DNA of 64,000 nucleotides from Epithemia pelagica (Eukaryota; Bacillariophyta; Bacillariophyceae; Surirellales; Surirellaceae). The notes beneath the pieces were generated by a model. The model searched no databases, was not told the DNA's origin, and saw only the letters and a list, made by a program, of their open reading frames with translations. Every line of letters starts with the position of its first letter. Within the stretch, counting starts at the first letter, position 1. The stretch lies in NCBI GenBank assembly GCA_946965045.2, contig OX337232.1, positions 3,658,001 through 3,722,000 on the forward strand, written 5' to 3'. The position numbers and the translations under genes are program-made. This document shows positions 1-11,843 of the stretch, one piece after another.

Positions 1-560
1 ACTGGTAAATCCTTGTTTGGTATAGCGTAAAAGCCATAAGCAGGCCTTTGTGGATCATAGAATTGCATTGTTGTATGGCAGTTTTGGTTTCTCGTTGAGT
101 CGACGAACCACGAGCACGCACACCATCTTTAGACGCATAGATCCAACAGGGAGCAATGTCGAAACGCGGTTGAAGATGCAGGGGACGAAGCAAACATTCT
201 AGATTCTAGTGCAATTGATGATTTTACCAAGGCGAACGCCAAAAACTGGGAGCGTGACGAAATGTCTACGGTCGGTACGAGCGTCACACATAAACTTGAA
301 TCGACATTCTGGTGCAATTCTGTTGGTTTTTACCTCGGTGAAAGCGCCATCGTCGAGCTCAAAGACCTAGATGTAGCTTCCCGAGCCATCTATTCTATCG
401 ACAACATGACGACGTCGCTAGACTACGTAGATAAACGCCTCTACTAGGGACCGAGCGCACGACAGACGCTTTTGCTCAAGAGCTTCCACGCGGTGTCCTC
501 GTGCTCTCTCGAGAGCTCGAAGCCAAATAAACGCGCTGTAATATATTATAATAGGTGACC
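1..560. other. No supported gene (left edge)
   Basis: Only short open frames of about 60 codons are present, with no recognisable motif and no good coding character. The stretch lies upstream of the broken Kelch gene and may hold its promoter or a decayed 5' part. Confidence 0.4.
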
Positions 561-2029
561 ATGACACTGCAAGAAGAAGCACGACAGTCGGGCCTTGTCC
601 TTTTGAACGAAACAGAGGAATGGAATGAAACGGACTGGCCTCCTCTCAAAGGTGGATGGCGTGCGCGTCAGGCTTCGGTCGTAATTGATCATACAATACC
701 GATAAGGACAACAACAACCAGGGACAGACGGTTGTCGTGTTGGGAGGACGTCAACAAGGGCAAGGCACTGTCAGTTCCATTGTTGCATTGAATCTAGCAG
801 ACCCAAACAAACAGTGGCGAGAGGGGACGCCCATGAACAGGAGACGTAGTGGACATGCCGCTGTTGTGTGCAACGGAGGTACCTACGTCATGGGAGGAGG
901 AGACAGTTTTCGTTCAAGTTTTGATTGTATGGAACGAATTGATTCAGATGACTTGCTGCAATCGTTTTCTACAACAAGAAGCAGCTCAAAGAAGATTCAC
1001 TGGAAAACATTGAATTTTCGGTTATCAACAGGAAGAGCATCATGTTGTGCTGTTGCGGTTCAAAACCGATAGATTGTTGTGATGGGTGGATGGAACAGGG
1101 AGAGATCGTCGTTGGTTGATGTCATTGATACCACGAACCACACTCTCACTGTGGGACCATGTATGAAAGTTCCTCGATCATCCTGTGCCAGTGCGGTCAT
1201 TGGTCACCGCATCTTTGTCGTTGGAGGCCGTAACGATCACGGCAATGTTGATTGGACGAGATTGGCATGTCGCTTATCAACGAGACGATCAGGATGTTGT
1301 GCTGTTGCGGTTCACAACCGATTCATTGTTGTAATGGGTGGATGGGATGGAAGGCAAAGGTTGTCGTCGGTGGATATTATTGATACCAGGAACCACACCG
1401 TCACTGTGGGACCAAGCATGACTGTTCCACGACGATTTTGTACCAGCGCGGTCATTGGTCACCGCATCTTTGTCGTGGGAGGCCAAAGAGGGCACGGCAA
1501 TCTTGACTCGATGGAGTATTTGGAGTTTGCAAAGTCGTGTGACAATGAGGAGACAAAGGAGAAGACTGATTCGTCAGCCATTTCATTCTCGTCCACCTGG
1601 ACCACTCATGCTGAGTTGATGCTTTCCGTCCCGCGAGGCTTTTACGCCGCGGTTGCCCTGGGATCCTGTCTGGTTGTGACGGGAGGACGCAGTCCAACCG
1701 TGGAAGTATTGGATACGCACAGCAAGCGTGTGTGGAATATCCCACCATTTGGAAATCTCCTTGGAGGCTGCAGTATGTTGACTCTTGCGAATCAAATTGC
1801 ACTGGTTGGTGGACGTCAGAATCCTGCCTGTGCGACATTACCACTCATGGATCGGAATTCGTGGTGTTTTCGTCGACTATGTGAACAGCAGCCCAACGGA
1901 TGGTATCATTCTCTGGAAGGAATGTGGATCCGAAATGCTGATATTTCGCGCTTCTCCACCTCGACATCAGCTCGTAAGCGAGCAATACCCGAGACGCGCC
2001 TTGGTGATGAAGGAAAGGATGAATCTTGA
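561..2029 (+). pseudogene. Kelch-repeat protein, decayed
   Basis: The product resembles a Kelch beta-propeller protein. Repeats of the type 'HAAVVCNGGTYVMGGG', 'CAVAVHNRFIVVMGGWDG' and 'SAVIGHRIFVVGG' show the double-glycine and hydrophobic strand pattern of Kelch blades. From the ATG at 561 the frame runs to about 694, where coding similarity moves to another frame: a missing base in 'acaatacc' would explain it. An in-frame TAG at 1070-1072 then cuts the propeller at a place where the sister repeat has a sense codon (NR-stop-IVV against NRFIVV). The last part, 1079-2029, is open for 316 codons. Kelch proteins are mostly protein-interaction scaffolds, and no partner domain is visible here. 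Two lesions make a pseudogene the simplest reading. I saw no GT-AG pair that removes the lesions, but sequence error or an unusual intron cannot be ruled out. Confidence 0.6.
1019..1500 (+). repeat. 252-bp tandem duplication inside the Kelch gene
   Basis: Two adjacent units begin at about 1019 and 1271. Both encode the order LST-R--CCAVAV-NR-IVVMGGW, DVIDT-NHT-TVGP, and SAVIGHRIFVVGG. The first carries the TAG stop and the second does not, so the stop arose after the duplication. Confidence 0.75.
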
Positions 2030-2248
2030 AATTTGCAACATTGTGCATGATGTCCTAGAATGGCGAAATAATCGAATACTAATTTTGTTTGAACAGTGTA
2101 TTCAAGGGGGGAAACCAACTTCTACGATGATTGTTTTAGGGATGCGACTAGTGTGGTGGTGATTGATGTATGTGTGTGTGTTTTGTGTGTGAACAAAGGA
2201 GCGTATGGACAAGGAGACATGAAGGTTACCGGCACGGTTGGTTTGTGA

Positions 2249-5200
2249 TTAGTATTCACCAGCCGGGAACCCTGAACACGTGGCCATTTTCTCTTGTTTT
2301 TGTCCTTGATACGAAAATCCCAATTTGAGTTTGAGCACCAAATTCTTGGTTCCCAATTGCGTGTTGGTCACATTTACGGTTTGTGTCACGGTCGTCGATG
2401 AGGACGCGGGTGGTATCGTCGTAGAGGAAGCGGGTTCCATTTCCATGGTGACAAACTTGGGGACGGCCACTTGTAAATTCATGCCATACAAGGGTTCGGG
2501 GTTGGAATTTCGAAAGTGGGCCACCAGTCGTGATTTTTGTTTGTTCCAGGTATCCGGTTTGCTGCATTCAAATTCCACAGTCAACCCTTGATGTTCAATG
2601 GCAGCTACTCGTACCGTCGCGGGCGTTGCCGCTTGTGGTGCCGCGGGTGCTGGTGGAGCGCTATTCATGGCAGGAGCCGCTCCAAACATGTCAGTGGTTG
2701 AGTTCATGGTACTGGTCGTCGTGGCCGTCGTCGTCGAAGGACCATACAAGTCGAGTGGATTCACACTGGTTGGTGCCGGTGCTGTCGTCGTCGGCGCCGC
2801 ACCAAAGAGATCCGTGGTTGCCGAGGCTGCGGGAGGAGCCGTAGGTCCTCCTCCACCAAAAATATCCATTGTGGACGGTGCTGCTGCCGCTGTGGTAGGG
2901 GTAGCTCCAAACAAATCGGTCGTCGTCGTTGTTGTTGTGGCTGCAGTAGTAGGCGCAGGGCCAAAGAGGTCCATTCCAGTAGCCGCGGCCGCTGGAGCTG
3001 CAGCTGGTGTGGCTGCTGGTTGGGCCGAAAAAATATCCGCCAACAATTCCAAATCGCTGCTGGCCGTGGTGGTCGTTGTCGACGTGGGATTGTTGGTGCT
3101 GGTGGAAGCACTGGTGACTGCCGTATCCCCAAAGTCCAACAAATCGCCACCACCAGCGGCAGGTGCCGCCGCAGGTTTCATCAACCCCGACGATGGAGCC
3201 GGTCCGACACTATTGCCATCAGCACTGCTACTGGCGTAGGAAAATTCATCGTTCGACATGAGTCGTTTTTGCAAGAGTTTGACATCGACAATGGGCATTC
3301 GCGCCAAGGCTTCCTTGGCCGCCGCAATGACGGCACTGGAAGGAGGGAGGGACGATCCATTGCTATTGGTATTGCTGTTGTCGGTACCGCCATTGGTCAT
3401 GACACCAAACAAGTCTGGTTCGGACGTCTTGTTGTTGTTCTCATCGTCCTGCAGTGGTACGGGTTTGACCACCTTGGGGAGGGGCAAGCCTTGACTGGCA
3501 TGAACCAAGGCTTGATATTCACAGGCTCGCAATTGCAATTCCAACGACCGATTGGTCCCCTCCTTTTTCAACAAGCCTTGCAATCGTTTCAGGGCATCTT
3601 GAACGCTGGGATTGGTGTCGGCTTGATCCAAGAAGCGATGATTGAGTTTGGCATAGGCGGTCAAGGCTCGTTCTTTAATGTATTCCGGACACGACGCTCG
3701 TTTCGTGACCCGAGCAATGGTATCGACAATGGCGAGTGGTTCCAAGGGTTGGAAGGAAATGGGTTGCGACGACGCGGATGCCGACGACAAGTCGCCACCC
3801 GAAGAACCATTACCAAGAGGTGTATAGGTATAGGGTTGCAAGAGATAATCGCCATATTCTCCAATACACCAAATACCTACAGCGAGTAATCCATGTTGCG
3901 ATCCATCGTCATCCCGCAGGGCCTTGACGAGTTTGTGTGTGGCAAAGGCATGGAGGGAGGGTGACGATCGCGAAATGTACACGGCCGTGGCGGATGGAAC
4001 AGATCGATTGGCTTCCCGTCCGGCAATGGTCAAGGTGGTAATGAGGGTATCAATCCGCCAGAGCATACTACTGGATTCGTCGCCGCCGTCACTGCTGGGG
4101 GTATACCGATCCACGACTTTGAGAATGCGGGAACAAATATCGCCGCGATGTTCGCGGGGACACAGGACGAGATAATTGAGCAATTCTCCCACCAATTGTT
4201 GGACATTGTCGGCATTGACCAAATGATAAATCAATTCCAAGGCCCGTTGTCGAATACTGACATCGGGATCTTTCAAACAATCCACCACGGTCGTACGATG
4301 TCGTTGCAAGGCGGACATGGCATTGTTGATGGATGTACCAGATGCGGCTGTTGTTGTGTCGGGAAAGACATCGACGGTACTGGCACTCTTTTTCTGTTCC
4401 ACGATACACTTGGCCAGCGTATTCAAGGCCACGTATCGAATGTTATTGTCGCGATTCAAGAGGAACCGTCCCAAGATATTAATGGCCAAGACGCGCAATC
4501 CATCTTCGGATTCAATGCCCATGATGGTGAGGACACATTCGTACAAAATGGCATTGCCTGCATTCTTGGCCGATTCCGTATTGGTCGCCACTTGCGCCAA
4601 GACATCATTCATTTCTTCACTGGCCTGTACATTGTTGGTCCCCAACAAGCGCAACAGGGTCAAGAGTTGGACTTGCAAAAAGGGATCGGCAATGCCACTC
4701 ACTTCATTTTCCATGGCATATCCACTGCTGTTACTGGAATGACCGAGCAAGTTGCGGAGCATTTTGGTCAAGGTGGGTACGAGTTTCAAAAAGGCCCGAC
4801 GACAATCGGTATCCCACGGATCCACATTCTCATCGCCCTCGGCTTCTTCTTCTCGGGCCGTTTGATAATCAATCATCAACACTTGCGTCATGAGTTGCAC
4901 GACCGTGACCAAGACACCATGACTCTTGTCTTGGAGTAAACTCGTGACGCGATCGACAAAGTCTTCGACCATGTCGGGACATTTGGTCAAACAGCGGGCC
5001 ATGGCCAAACAAGCCTTTTTGCGCAAATACGAGAGCGGTGATTTCAAATGCTTGTCGACTTCGGGGGCCAAATCACGACTCATATCGGCCGTGGCCAAAT
5101 TGCCAATCGCACACAGAGCCAACCCGGCGACAAACTTATTGTCCGACACCAAATCGGATTTCAAGGCATTGGTCGCCAACATGAGCACTTCGGCTTCTTC

Positions 5201-5612
5201 ACTCAACAAGAGAAGCATGCCCAAATAGCCAATGCGCTTTTCGGGAAAGTGAGGAGAGGCCGTCAATTTCATACATTCCAATTGACCAAAATGAGTCGGA
5301 TAACCTGTGGATCGTACGTAGTAGAAGGATCAAACCATAAGAGTACAACACGCAAGCAAGGAAGACACGCCACACAACCATGAGAGGCTCTCTCTACACA
5401 AAACAGGCACAATTCCATGACACTTCTCGACCAAACGTACCCAACATGTGCATGAACAATAATTTGGCGACATTGCGATGCCGATAATGGACTTGTTCTT
5501 CTCGAATGGCCGTTCGAATCATGGCCGATTCCTTGGCAATCACAGCTCGTTCTTCCGACGCCGTCTTGCATTGTCGCACCTTGCGAATCAAATCGCGTAA
5601 TTTCATAGACAT
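2249..5612 (-). CDS. AP1G1: AP-1 complex subunit gamma (gamma-adaptin)
   Basis: Large subunit of the AP-1 clathrin adaptor, which sorts cargo at the trans-Golgi network and endosomes. Model: complement(join(2249..5304,5441..5612)), 1075 aa. The 136-bp intron has donor GTACGT and acceptor CCACAG, and the join restores the conserved '[16 protein letters not shown]'. Exon 1 holds the characteristic start '[17 protein letters not shown]'. The trunk of alpha-helical repeats covers about residues 60-620. A long Ala/Thr/Pro hinge follows, with repeated DLFG-like motifs (see separate entry). The C-terminal ear (last about 115 residues, '[11 protein letters not shown]' to the end) has the gamma-ear beta-sandwich pattern. 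No stops or frameshifts were seen. Length is somewhat above the usual 820-880 residues because of the hinge. A housekeeping gene; assignment to gamma rather than alpha, delta or epsilon rests on the N-terminus and ear. Confidence 0.93.
2640..3110 (-). repeat. Repeated DLFG-type motifs in the gamma-adaptin hinge
   Basis: The hinge encodes at least six short D-[LIM]-[FY]-G motifs (MDLFGP, TDLFGA, MDIFGG, TDLFGA, LDLYGP, TDMFGA) spaced by Thr/Ala/Pro runs. One further DLFG lies upstream, near 3400. The DNA is rich in imperfect gtcgtc/gttgtt triplets, which suggests growth by slippage. Confidence 0.7.
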
Positions 5613-8153
5613 TTTGGCGTGACGGTGGTAGATTCAATCGAAACAAAAGAACTACGGAGAGGCACAGCGGCACCCAAACGATGCGTCCACAAGATACACA
5701 AGTTCTCTCCCAAGACAAAATCCACCAATACTCGTTGGTAGATTGAGAAACAACAACGGTACAACAACTGTGTATCCACCAAACAGTGAAATCTTGTGTA
5801 CTCTCCCAATCACACCAACCAACAACTATGTGTGTATTGGATCGTGTCAATGTCGAGTGTGTGCGGATTGGCGGTTCTGGATATCGTTGCCCGTACGTTC
5901 CGGAATGACTCGAGCGGGTTGTGGTTGGTTTGCCTATATTGTATGTTGTTGCGGATGCCTTTGGGCTTTTAGTACTCGTGGCGTTGTGTCACTCTCTCGA
6001 CAGAAGGCCTTGGCTCTTTCTCTCGATCCACCAAAAGACCACAGACGAGTTATTGGATCCAGCACAGGCCACGGGCGACGATGAGGATGAGCGTGTGTGT
6101 GTGCGGTGTGTGCCGCTTTGGCCAAAAAAGGAAAAGAGTCTTTTGTGAAGTTTCACAATGACACTCTTGAGCGATTACGCAACATAAATATTCAACGAAT
6201 CATTCAATCTTTATATACAACGAACTCTGGGTTGTTTGAAAGGGAACCCATACGAAAAACAATGTGTGTATGCACCTCAAATGCCCAACTTAGAGGAGTA
6301 GCTATACCACAATTCGATTCTCCCCACTCAAGATTCGACGCGCCAGCCATGCGAATCCGAGTGGCTCGCGTGCAGAAGCGCACCTCTCCTTTCCAACCGC
6401 CGTCTCTCTCATTCTTTCAAAAGAGCGCTTTCGAGGGATCGACCATGGGAACGACCAAACCGGAGGAAGCAGTGGAGGGATCAATGGGACGACACCAACC
6501 AAACCAAGGGGGTACTGTCTGATCCGGAAGAGAGGACCAGAGAGGCACGAGTCACTGTACTGACTGTGTTGATCAACCAACGTCGTGCTGCACTGGATGG
6601 TTCTCGCCTGGAACTCGACCCACCAAACCAACGTACTAGTGTGTTTGCGTTTCGAATGTACACGATTGCTTGGGAATGGCGATTCGGTTTGGACCCTAGT
6701 AACTGCTTGGCACAGAATGGGGATGGTGCTGGAGGAGGAGTCCTCCTCCACTCCCTGCTGTTACCTCGATAATAAGATACCAAACTTGGGGAGGAGTACC
6801 ACACGACATGAAAAAGCTTTCCAATCACACAATGAATGGAGTGCTGCCATTACCATGGCACTCCTTGTCCACAGTCACCACACGACACGTCTCATGCCAG
6901 CTCTAGTTCGAGAGTTTCGAACGCCAGCAACCTGCTTGTGAGATGATGATGGTGTTGACCAAAAGCCGAATGATTCGGGTGGTACCAACATGGAGGATGG
7001 ACGAAACTAAAAGAGAAAGAGAGAGCAAGCGGTGGCTTCTTGGGTACACCTTTTCGTCACCTTTACGAATTCCAACAGTCTGGATTGGAGTTCTTGGTCT
7101 ATGCGCACTTGTCCTTTCTTGGGAAAACAACAATCGGAGGACACTGGCCATTGGTGAACGCAAGGTCTCGCACAACCATGGTCGCAAATCAAGATGAGTG
7201 AGTGTTGCGCCATTCAGATACCATCACACGCTGTATTCACCACACGACATCTCATGAAAGATGCATTCGGTGTGTTTCAACGCCAGGAATAACCTTGCGC
7301 GACATGGTGTCGACCAATCACAAGCCGAATGATTTTGAGTGGTACCAACGTTTGAGGACGGACAAAACGGAACAAGAGAGAGAGAGAGAGGGATTGTTGG
7401 ATTCTACACGGTTTTGTCACCGTGCCGGATACCAAACGTCTCGGACGTATTGTATTGTTCGGCATGTCATGAAGAAGTTGGCGAATCACTTCCTTTGCAT
7501 GCTTGATTCCGGAAGATTCGAGTTTGATGTATGAATGCTCTCTGGTTTCCGGGCAGCGACTAGAGTGTGTGATCGCCTATTACGAGGAACTATCGGCAAG
7601 TAACTTACTGGATTGGATTTTTTGGTCTATGTTACACAGTTGTCCGTTCTTGGGAAATTGCAGGCTCTCGACAAGAATCCAAAGTTGTGCGGGGACAGTC
7701 CCGTCCGCAGTGGGACTTTGCCTCTGAGCATCTTTGGCGTACCATTTGCTGGTGTACAGCTCTCACTGGCATCCATTCCTTGATCCAGACCCCCCCCCCC
7801 CCCCCCCAAATAGCCAAGAAAGGAAGCGCTAGTATCCTTCAGTGACTTTTGGAGCCTTTGGACTTGCTCATGGACTTGGAGAATCTTCTCCACGAAACTA
7901 GGTAGAAGCTCCTCCTCTGCTAGCACATTGGTCGCCTAGTTTGTTCGGATTGAACGTCTCGCAACATGGTTTGAATGTTCAAAATCGAAAGGATCGAGGT
8001 TTTGCACAAAAACCCGAAATCGATTGAAATGGACTGAGGAAAACTCGACGCACGCCGGATCGACAGAGCGCGGTTTTCATCCTGACACTCCAATGATGAT
8101 GTTCTCACAACTACGAACCTCATCGCTTGCTGCTTGAAACCATTGCTCTCAGC
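5613..8153. other. Long intergenic region with degenerate repeats
   Basis: No gene could be supported. A hydrophobic frame near 5921-6148 (+) lacks family motifs and may be chance. Two related blocks occur: about 6880-7140 and 7220-7670 share 'agccgaatgatt...gtggtacca', purine runs of gagagaga, and 'ctggattgga...ttcttggtctatg...cttgggaaa'. The region may hold the promoter of the ankyrin gene at 8154 or relics of earlier array units. Confidence 0.45.
7790..7807 (+). repeat. Poly(C) tract of 18
   Basis: An uninterrupted run of 18 C on the plus strand, 350 bp upstream of the first ankyrin gene. Such a homopolymer is prone to length error in sequencing. Confidence 0.9.
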
Positions 8154-9728
8154 ATGATTCAGCCCGGTGTAACTGTAACATCCTCTACCAATGGATCCAC
8201 TAATAATATATGGGACCTTCACAGCTCTCTGATGGCGCTCAATGGGCCGTCCGGTATTGCGTATGCACAGTCGATCAACCCCCAGACATTGCAATCGAAT
8301 CTTCATATCGTACTCCTTCAACCACCAAGTCAGGACCTGTCATCGGAAATTGCCTTCGAGTTCATTTCCAAGTTGATCGAATTGAACCCGGCAGCACTTG
8401 TGTGGCAAGATCACTATGGAAATCTCCCAATTCATTACCTTTGTCGTCGAGGATGCAAGGACACACGAACCCTGGAGCTGTTTTGCGGCAGCCCGTTATC
8501 CATGCTAGGTTTATCGACAGCAAATGGCATGGGACAATTGCCGATTCACATTATTTGTGCTTCGGGGCTAAATTCTTCTCCAGACTGTGCCCAATGGATT
8601 TTGAACATGTATCCTCTGGGAGCCAAAACGACGGATGGCAATGGAAATTTACCAGTGCATTTTGTGGCGTGTATACCCGAGAATGAGAAATTGTTGGCCC
8701 AACTTTATGAACTACACCCACTGGGGTTTACCCACCGGAATTGTCATGCAAAACTTCCTCCTGTGCACTTTCAAAAGGTGCAAGTGAACCAACTGGAACA
8801 GGCCCTGGCTTTGGAAAAGGCAAAAGTGACATTGGTGGAAGAAACGAACAACGAGTTGCTTTGTCAATTGGATGCTCTCCAAAAAGAAATGGAGAAAATG
8901 AAGGTTCATGCCAATCTCTGTGCAACGTCGGCGGAGGACGCAAATGCGCAGAAAGACAATGCGTTGAACGAGTTGCAAGTCCTTCGCCGAACCAGGACGG
9001 AATTGGAGGCTCAAGCAAGTGTACGTGAAAAGGTTTTGGACGAACAAAAGGAGCAAATGAAACAACTCACTGCTAAACGAAGCGAGTTGGAAACGGAGTT
9101 GGATGTTCTTCGGAACAAGACAAAGGAATTGGAGGATTCCGGCGCGGAGAGTCAGCGACAACGAGAACGTGACGAGACAGCCTTGCAAATGGTTCAGGAT
9201 ACCAACCGAAAGTTGAAGGATCACATTGAGAAACTTGGCGCAAACTATTTGACCTTCCAGCGGGACATCCGAAACGACTACGCGGGATTGACCGATGAGC
9301 TGGAACTCCTACAAAGCACTCATGGGAAAATGGTGCGGGAAGTTGTCCAATTGGACACGGCATTGATGGACGCGATGGATCCTTCCGCCGACGATCATTC
9401 TACAGCACCCCTGTTGCCTATGGGGGTACTAAAGACCTTTGCCATATCGCTGCAGAACCGAAAATACCTCTTGGAAGGGCAGGAAGACTCTGACGACTTG
9501 AAGAAGAAACAGTCCAAGGTCAACATCATGTTTGACACGTTCCTGTCAAGCCCCCAACTAAGCCGGTCGTCGTTGGAGGCGTTTATTCGTTGTTCGTATA
9601 CGGAACTGGAACAAGCCGTGTCGTGTTGGGACATGAGATGCTCACCTCATCCTACCACCTGCCACGACACGTGCAGCGATGATTCAATGACCATCGAAAC
9701 GCTAGATGATTCATCGGAAACAAGTTAG
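8154..9728 (+). CDS. Ankyrin-like repeat and coiled-coil protein, array copy 1
   Basis: 524 aa from the ATG at 8154 (MIQPGVTV). Residues about 60-190 hold ankyrin-like units with the signature 'DHYGNLPIHYLCRRG', 'NGMGQLPIHIICASG' and 'DGNGNLPVHFVACIP'. A long Lys/Glu-rich coiled coil follows (about 210-400). The C-terminal helical domain (about 415-490) carries 'LLPMGVLKTFAISLQNR' and 'IMFDTFLSSPQLSRSSLEAFI', shared with both other array members. A Ser/Thr/Asp tail ends the protein. No signal peptide or membrane segment was seen. These features suggest a cytosolic or nuclear protein-interaction role, but no specific function can be named. It is the first of three same-strand paralogues and is followed by a remnant of the SDR/CIA30 gene. 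Confidence 0.82.
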   Translation: MIQPGVTVTSSTNGSTNNIWDLHSSLMALNGPSGIAYAQSINPQTLQSNLHIVLLQPPSQDLSSEIAFEFISKLIELNPAALVWQDHYGNLPIHYLCRRGCKDTRTLELFCGSPLSMLGLSTANGMGQLPIHIICASGLNSSPDCAQWILNMYPLGAKTTDGNGNLPVHFVACIPENEKLLAQLYELHPLGFTHRNCHAKLPPVHFQKVQVNQLEQALALEKAKVTLVEETNNELLCQLDALQKEMEKMKVHANLCATSAEDANAQKDNALNELQVLRRTRTELEAQASVREKVLDEQKEQMKQLTAKRSELETELDVLRNKTKELEDSGAESQRQRERDETALQMVQDTNRKLKDHIEKLGANYLTFQRDIRNDYAGLTDELELLQSTHGKMVREVVQLDTALMDAMDPSADDHSTAPLLPMGVLKTFAISLQNRKYLLEGQEDSDDLKKKQSKVNIMFDTFLSSPQLSRSSLEAFIRCSYTELEQAVSCWDMRCSPHPTTCHDTCSDDSMTIETLDDSSETS

Positions 9729-9959
9729 CCAACGGGGGATCGGACTCATTGCAAACAAGCCTGTCCAAACAGTGAATTTCAGTATCATTATCATGATGAT
9801 ATTATCCAGAGACAGAATCGAAAGAGAACGATTCAATTCTACATACTACGGATCTGGCGAAAGCTGATCCTCGCGTACCGACTTGGTCCAGAGTAGATAC
9901 CCCGCGACTCTTCTGCCACTCTTTCACTCTACGACAAACCCAATTTTTTCAATCTAGAT

Positions 9960-10060
9960 GTGTGGTGGATTCTCCTAGCGTTCTTCCCGATGACGCCGCT
10001 GTGTGCTGTCTGGGTCGAATATAAAATAAAATGGCCTGTTCCAGGCACCCGGATCCAAAG
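9960..10060 (-). pseudogene. Remnant of the SDR/CIA30 gene 3' end
   Basis: About 90 bp match the 3' coding end of the intact gene near 16700-16800. Both encode 'FYIRP-QHT-ASSG--LGES' on the minus strand. It lies about 240 bp downstream of ankyrin copy 1, the same relative position and orientation that the intact gene has to ankyrin copy 3. Confidence 0.75.
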
Positions 10061-10287
10061 TAAAGAGGGGTTTGGAACGAGGGTTCCATTAGATTTAGAC
10101 GAGTCGGCAGGAATCTCATTTGTTTCCACTTGTTGTGTGCCGCCGGCAGGAAACAAACCAGGGATCGAGAGTCGCTGCGTGTGTCAATGGTTTGCAGTTC
10201 CAGATTTGTGAGATCGATTCCACACCGAGGGTCCATCGGCGTGCGCGTTGTGTATGACCGCGCGTGCCATGCGAAGACAGAGCGCGG

Positions 10288-10580
10288 TCCAATCCACTCG
10301 CTCTTTTTCGTGTGGACCACATCTCGATCGACCATGACGAAAAAGGCCGCACTGGAAGCAATACCTTGGGGACAAAGCGACACTATGATATCCTGAATGG
10401 CCAAGAGAAGAAGAGATGGTGCTCTTCGGTCCATTCCACTCGCTCTTTCCTTCTCTTGGACCAACAACCATCAATCGACCATGATGGAACAGGACGAGGA
10501 GGCCGCATTGGACGCAAGACCTTTTGGACACAACCACATTGTGATATCCTAAATGACTCAGAGAAGAAGGGATAGGCGCT
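10288..10580. repeat. Degenerate two-unit tandem repeat (about 145 bp)
   Basis: Two units share 'ggtcca-tccactcgctctt', 'atcgaccatga', 'ggccgca-tgga-gcaa', 'tatcct-aatg' and 'agagaagaag', in the same order. The first starts near 10288 and the second near 10430. No reading frame with known motifs covers them. Confidence 0.7.
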
Positions 10581-11236
10581 CCTTTAACAATCAACCCAAG
10601 TGCTGCGCCTGTTAGCTCTGTTTCCATTGCAATGATCGAGAAATCAAAGGTGTGAGATGCAAATTATATGAGTTGTTTGTACCATGCTTTTGATTGATCA
10701 TACCTGGGTGCAGCTCAGCGGAAGCACCAACGTTCGTGTCACGCCGACGTATCGTTATTTTCTGGTGTTGCTGGAACCAAAACACTCCTCTTTCGGTTCC
10801 AAAAATAAGCTACGATACCATTTCGAAATAGACCATGGAACCCACTTTATTGACAAAACCCTTGGGTAGAATTGAGGACTGTTCAGGAACTTTGAAATGG
10901 ACCCGAACTGAAATCAAGTTCCAACGTTGCTAATCAGACGCAAGGGACTCTCAGAATCGAGTTGCACCACCAAATATATCTCGCTGCAAGTGGTTGTTAG
11001 AGTTGGATTGTGTATGCGCGAATGATGCTTTGCAAATTGCGACGTCAGGAATCTTATAAGACGATGGTTTCGACAAGCCTGTTGATACGATATTTAGGGA
11101 CGGAAGGAACCAAAGTGGAATCCATCGATGGACCGCGAGGCAGAGTCAGTCAGTGGAGCTTGGACTGGATTCATTGAAATTTACCGGACGCTGGCCACTT
11201 GTCGCAGCTATCGTCTTTTGATGCCGCGTGAATCTG

Positions 11237-11242
<6 letters not shown>

Positions 11243-11326
<84 letters not shown>
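11243..11326. repeat. (TC)n microsatellite, about 84 bp
   Basis: A nearly perfect TC dinucleotide run in the spacer between ankyrin copies 1 and 2. Confidence 0.95.
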
Positions 11327-11329
<3 letters not shown>

Positions 11330-11843
11330 GTGTGTGAAAAAGGATCAAGTAGATCGCTGTATGGGACGAGCACTACGATCCGTTGGTGGTGGGACCTTTC
11401 TGCACCACCATTGGTGTACGTTCCCTGGTCTCTCCAGCTACACTGAACTCTGTGAATACAGAGGAAACATTGGCAGTGAGTCCGACAATTCTTGAGAAAA
11501 AGTGTCTAGTCTCTTCGAAGTCCATGTACCAGCGAGTCTTCAACGGGGAGTGCCACGAACCATTCGTCCATGGGACGGATCACTGTACGTACTCTCCTGC
11601 AAAGTCCTTTGAATAACCGAGAGAGCCATCCAGTTCTTGTTCGAATGTTCCAACTGGACTGTTCAAAAAGGGTGTGTGTGGGTACCTGTCGACTACTGTT
11701 TTCCGGATTGAGAGCTCAACGAGAGTTCGCTGAGTGGCGATGCACACACGCCGGGCCGACAACGCTGTATTTATCCTGAAAACTCGAAAAATCTCTCCGT
11801 ATGGATTGTCACAGCTTCTCCTACACAAGTTCCTCGGACTGTC

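Larger units (their letters stand above)
9729..11843. other. Intergenic region between ankyrin copies 1 and 2
   Basis: No intact gene was found. It contains a remnant of the SDR/CIA30 gene (9960-10060), a two-unit repeat (10288-10580) and a long (TC)n tract (11243-11326), all listed separately. The remainder, 10600-11240 and 11330-11840, shows no coding signal I trust. Confidence 0.5.

Noticed and set aside
2598-3239. Long plus-strand frame opposite the gamma-adaptin hinge
   Set aside because: It is the antisense shadow of Thr/Ala/Pro triplet repeats (poly Val/Gly/Ala) and has no motif.
4148-4939. 263-codon plus-strand frame opposite the gamma-adaptin trunk
   Set aside because: It lies entirely antisense to a clearly conserved coding exon.
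5743-6148. Two overlapping frames with hydrophobic stretches upstream of gamma-adaptin
   Set aside because: No start context, family motif or splice support. One frame is Cys-rich only because of tgt/tgc-rich DNA.
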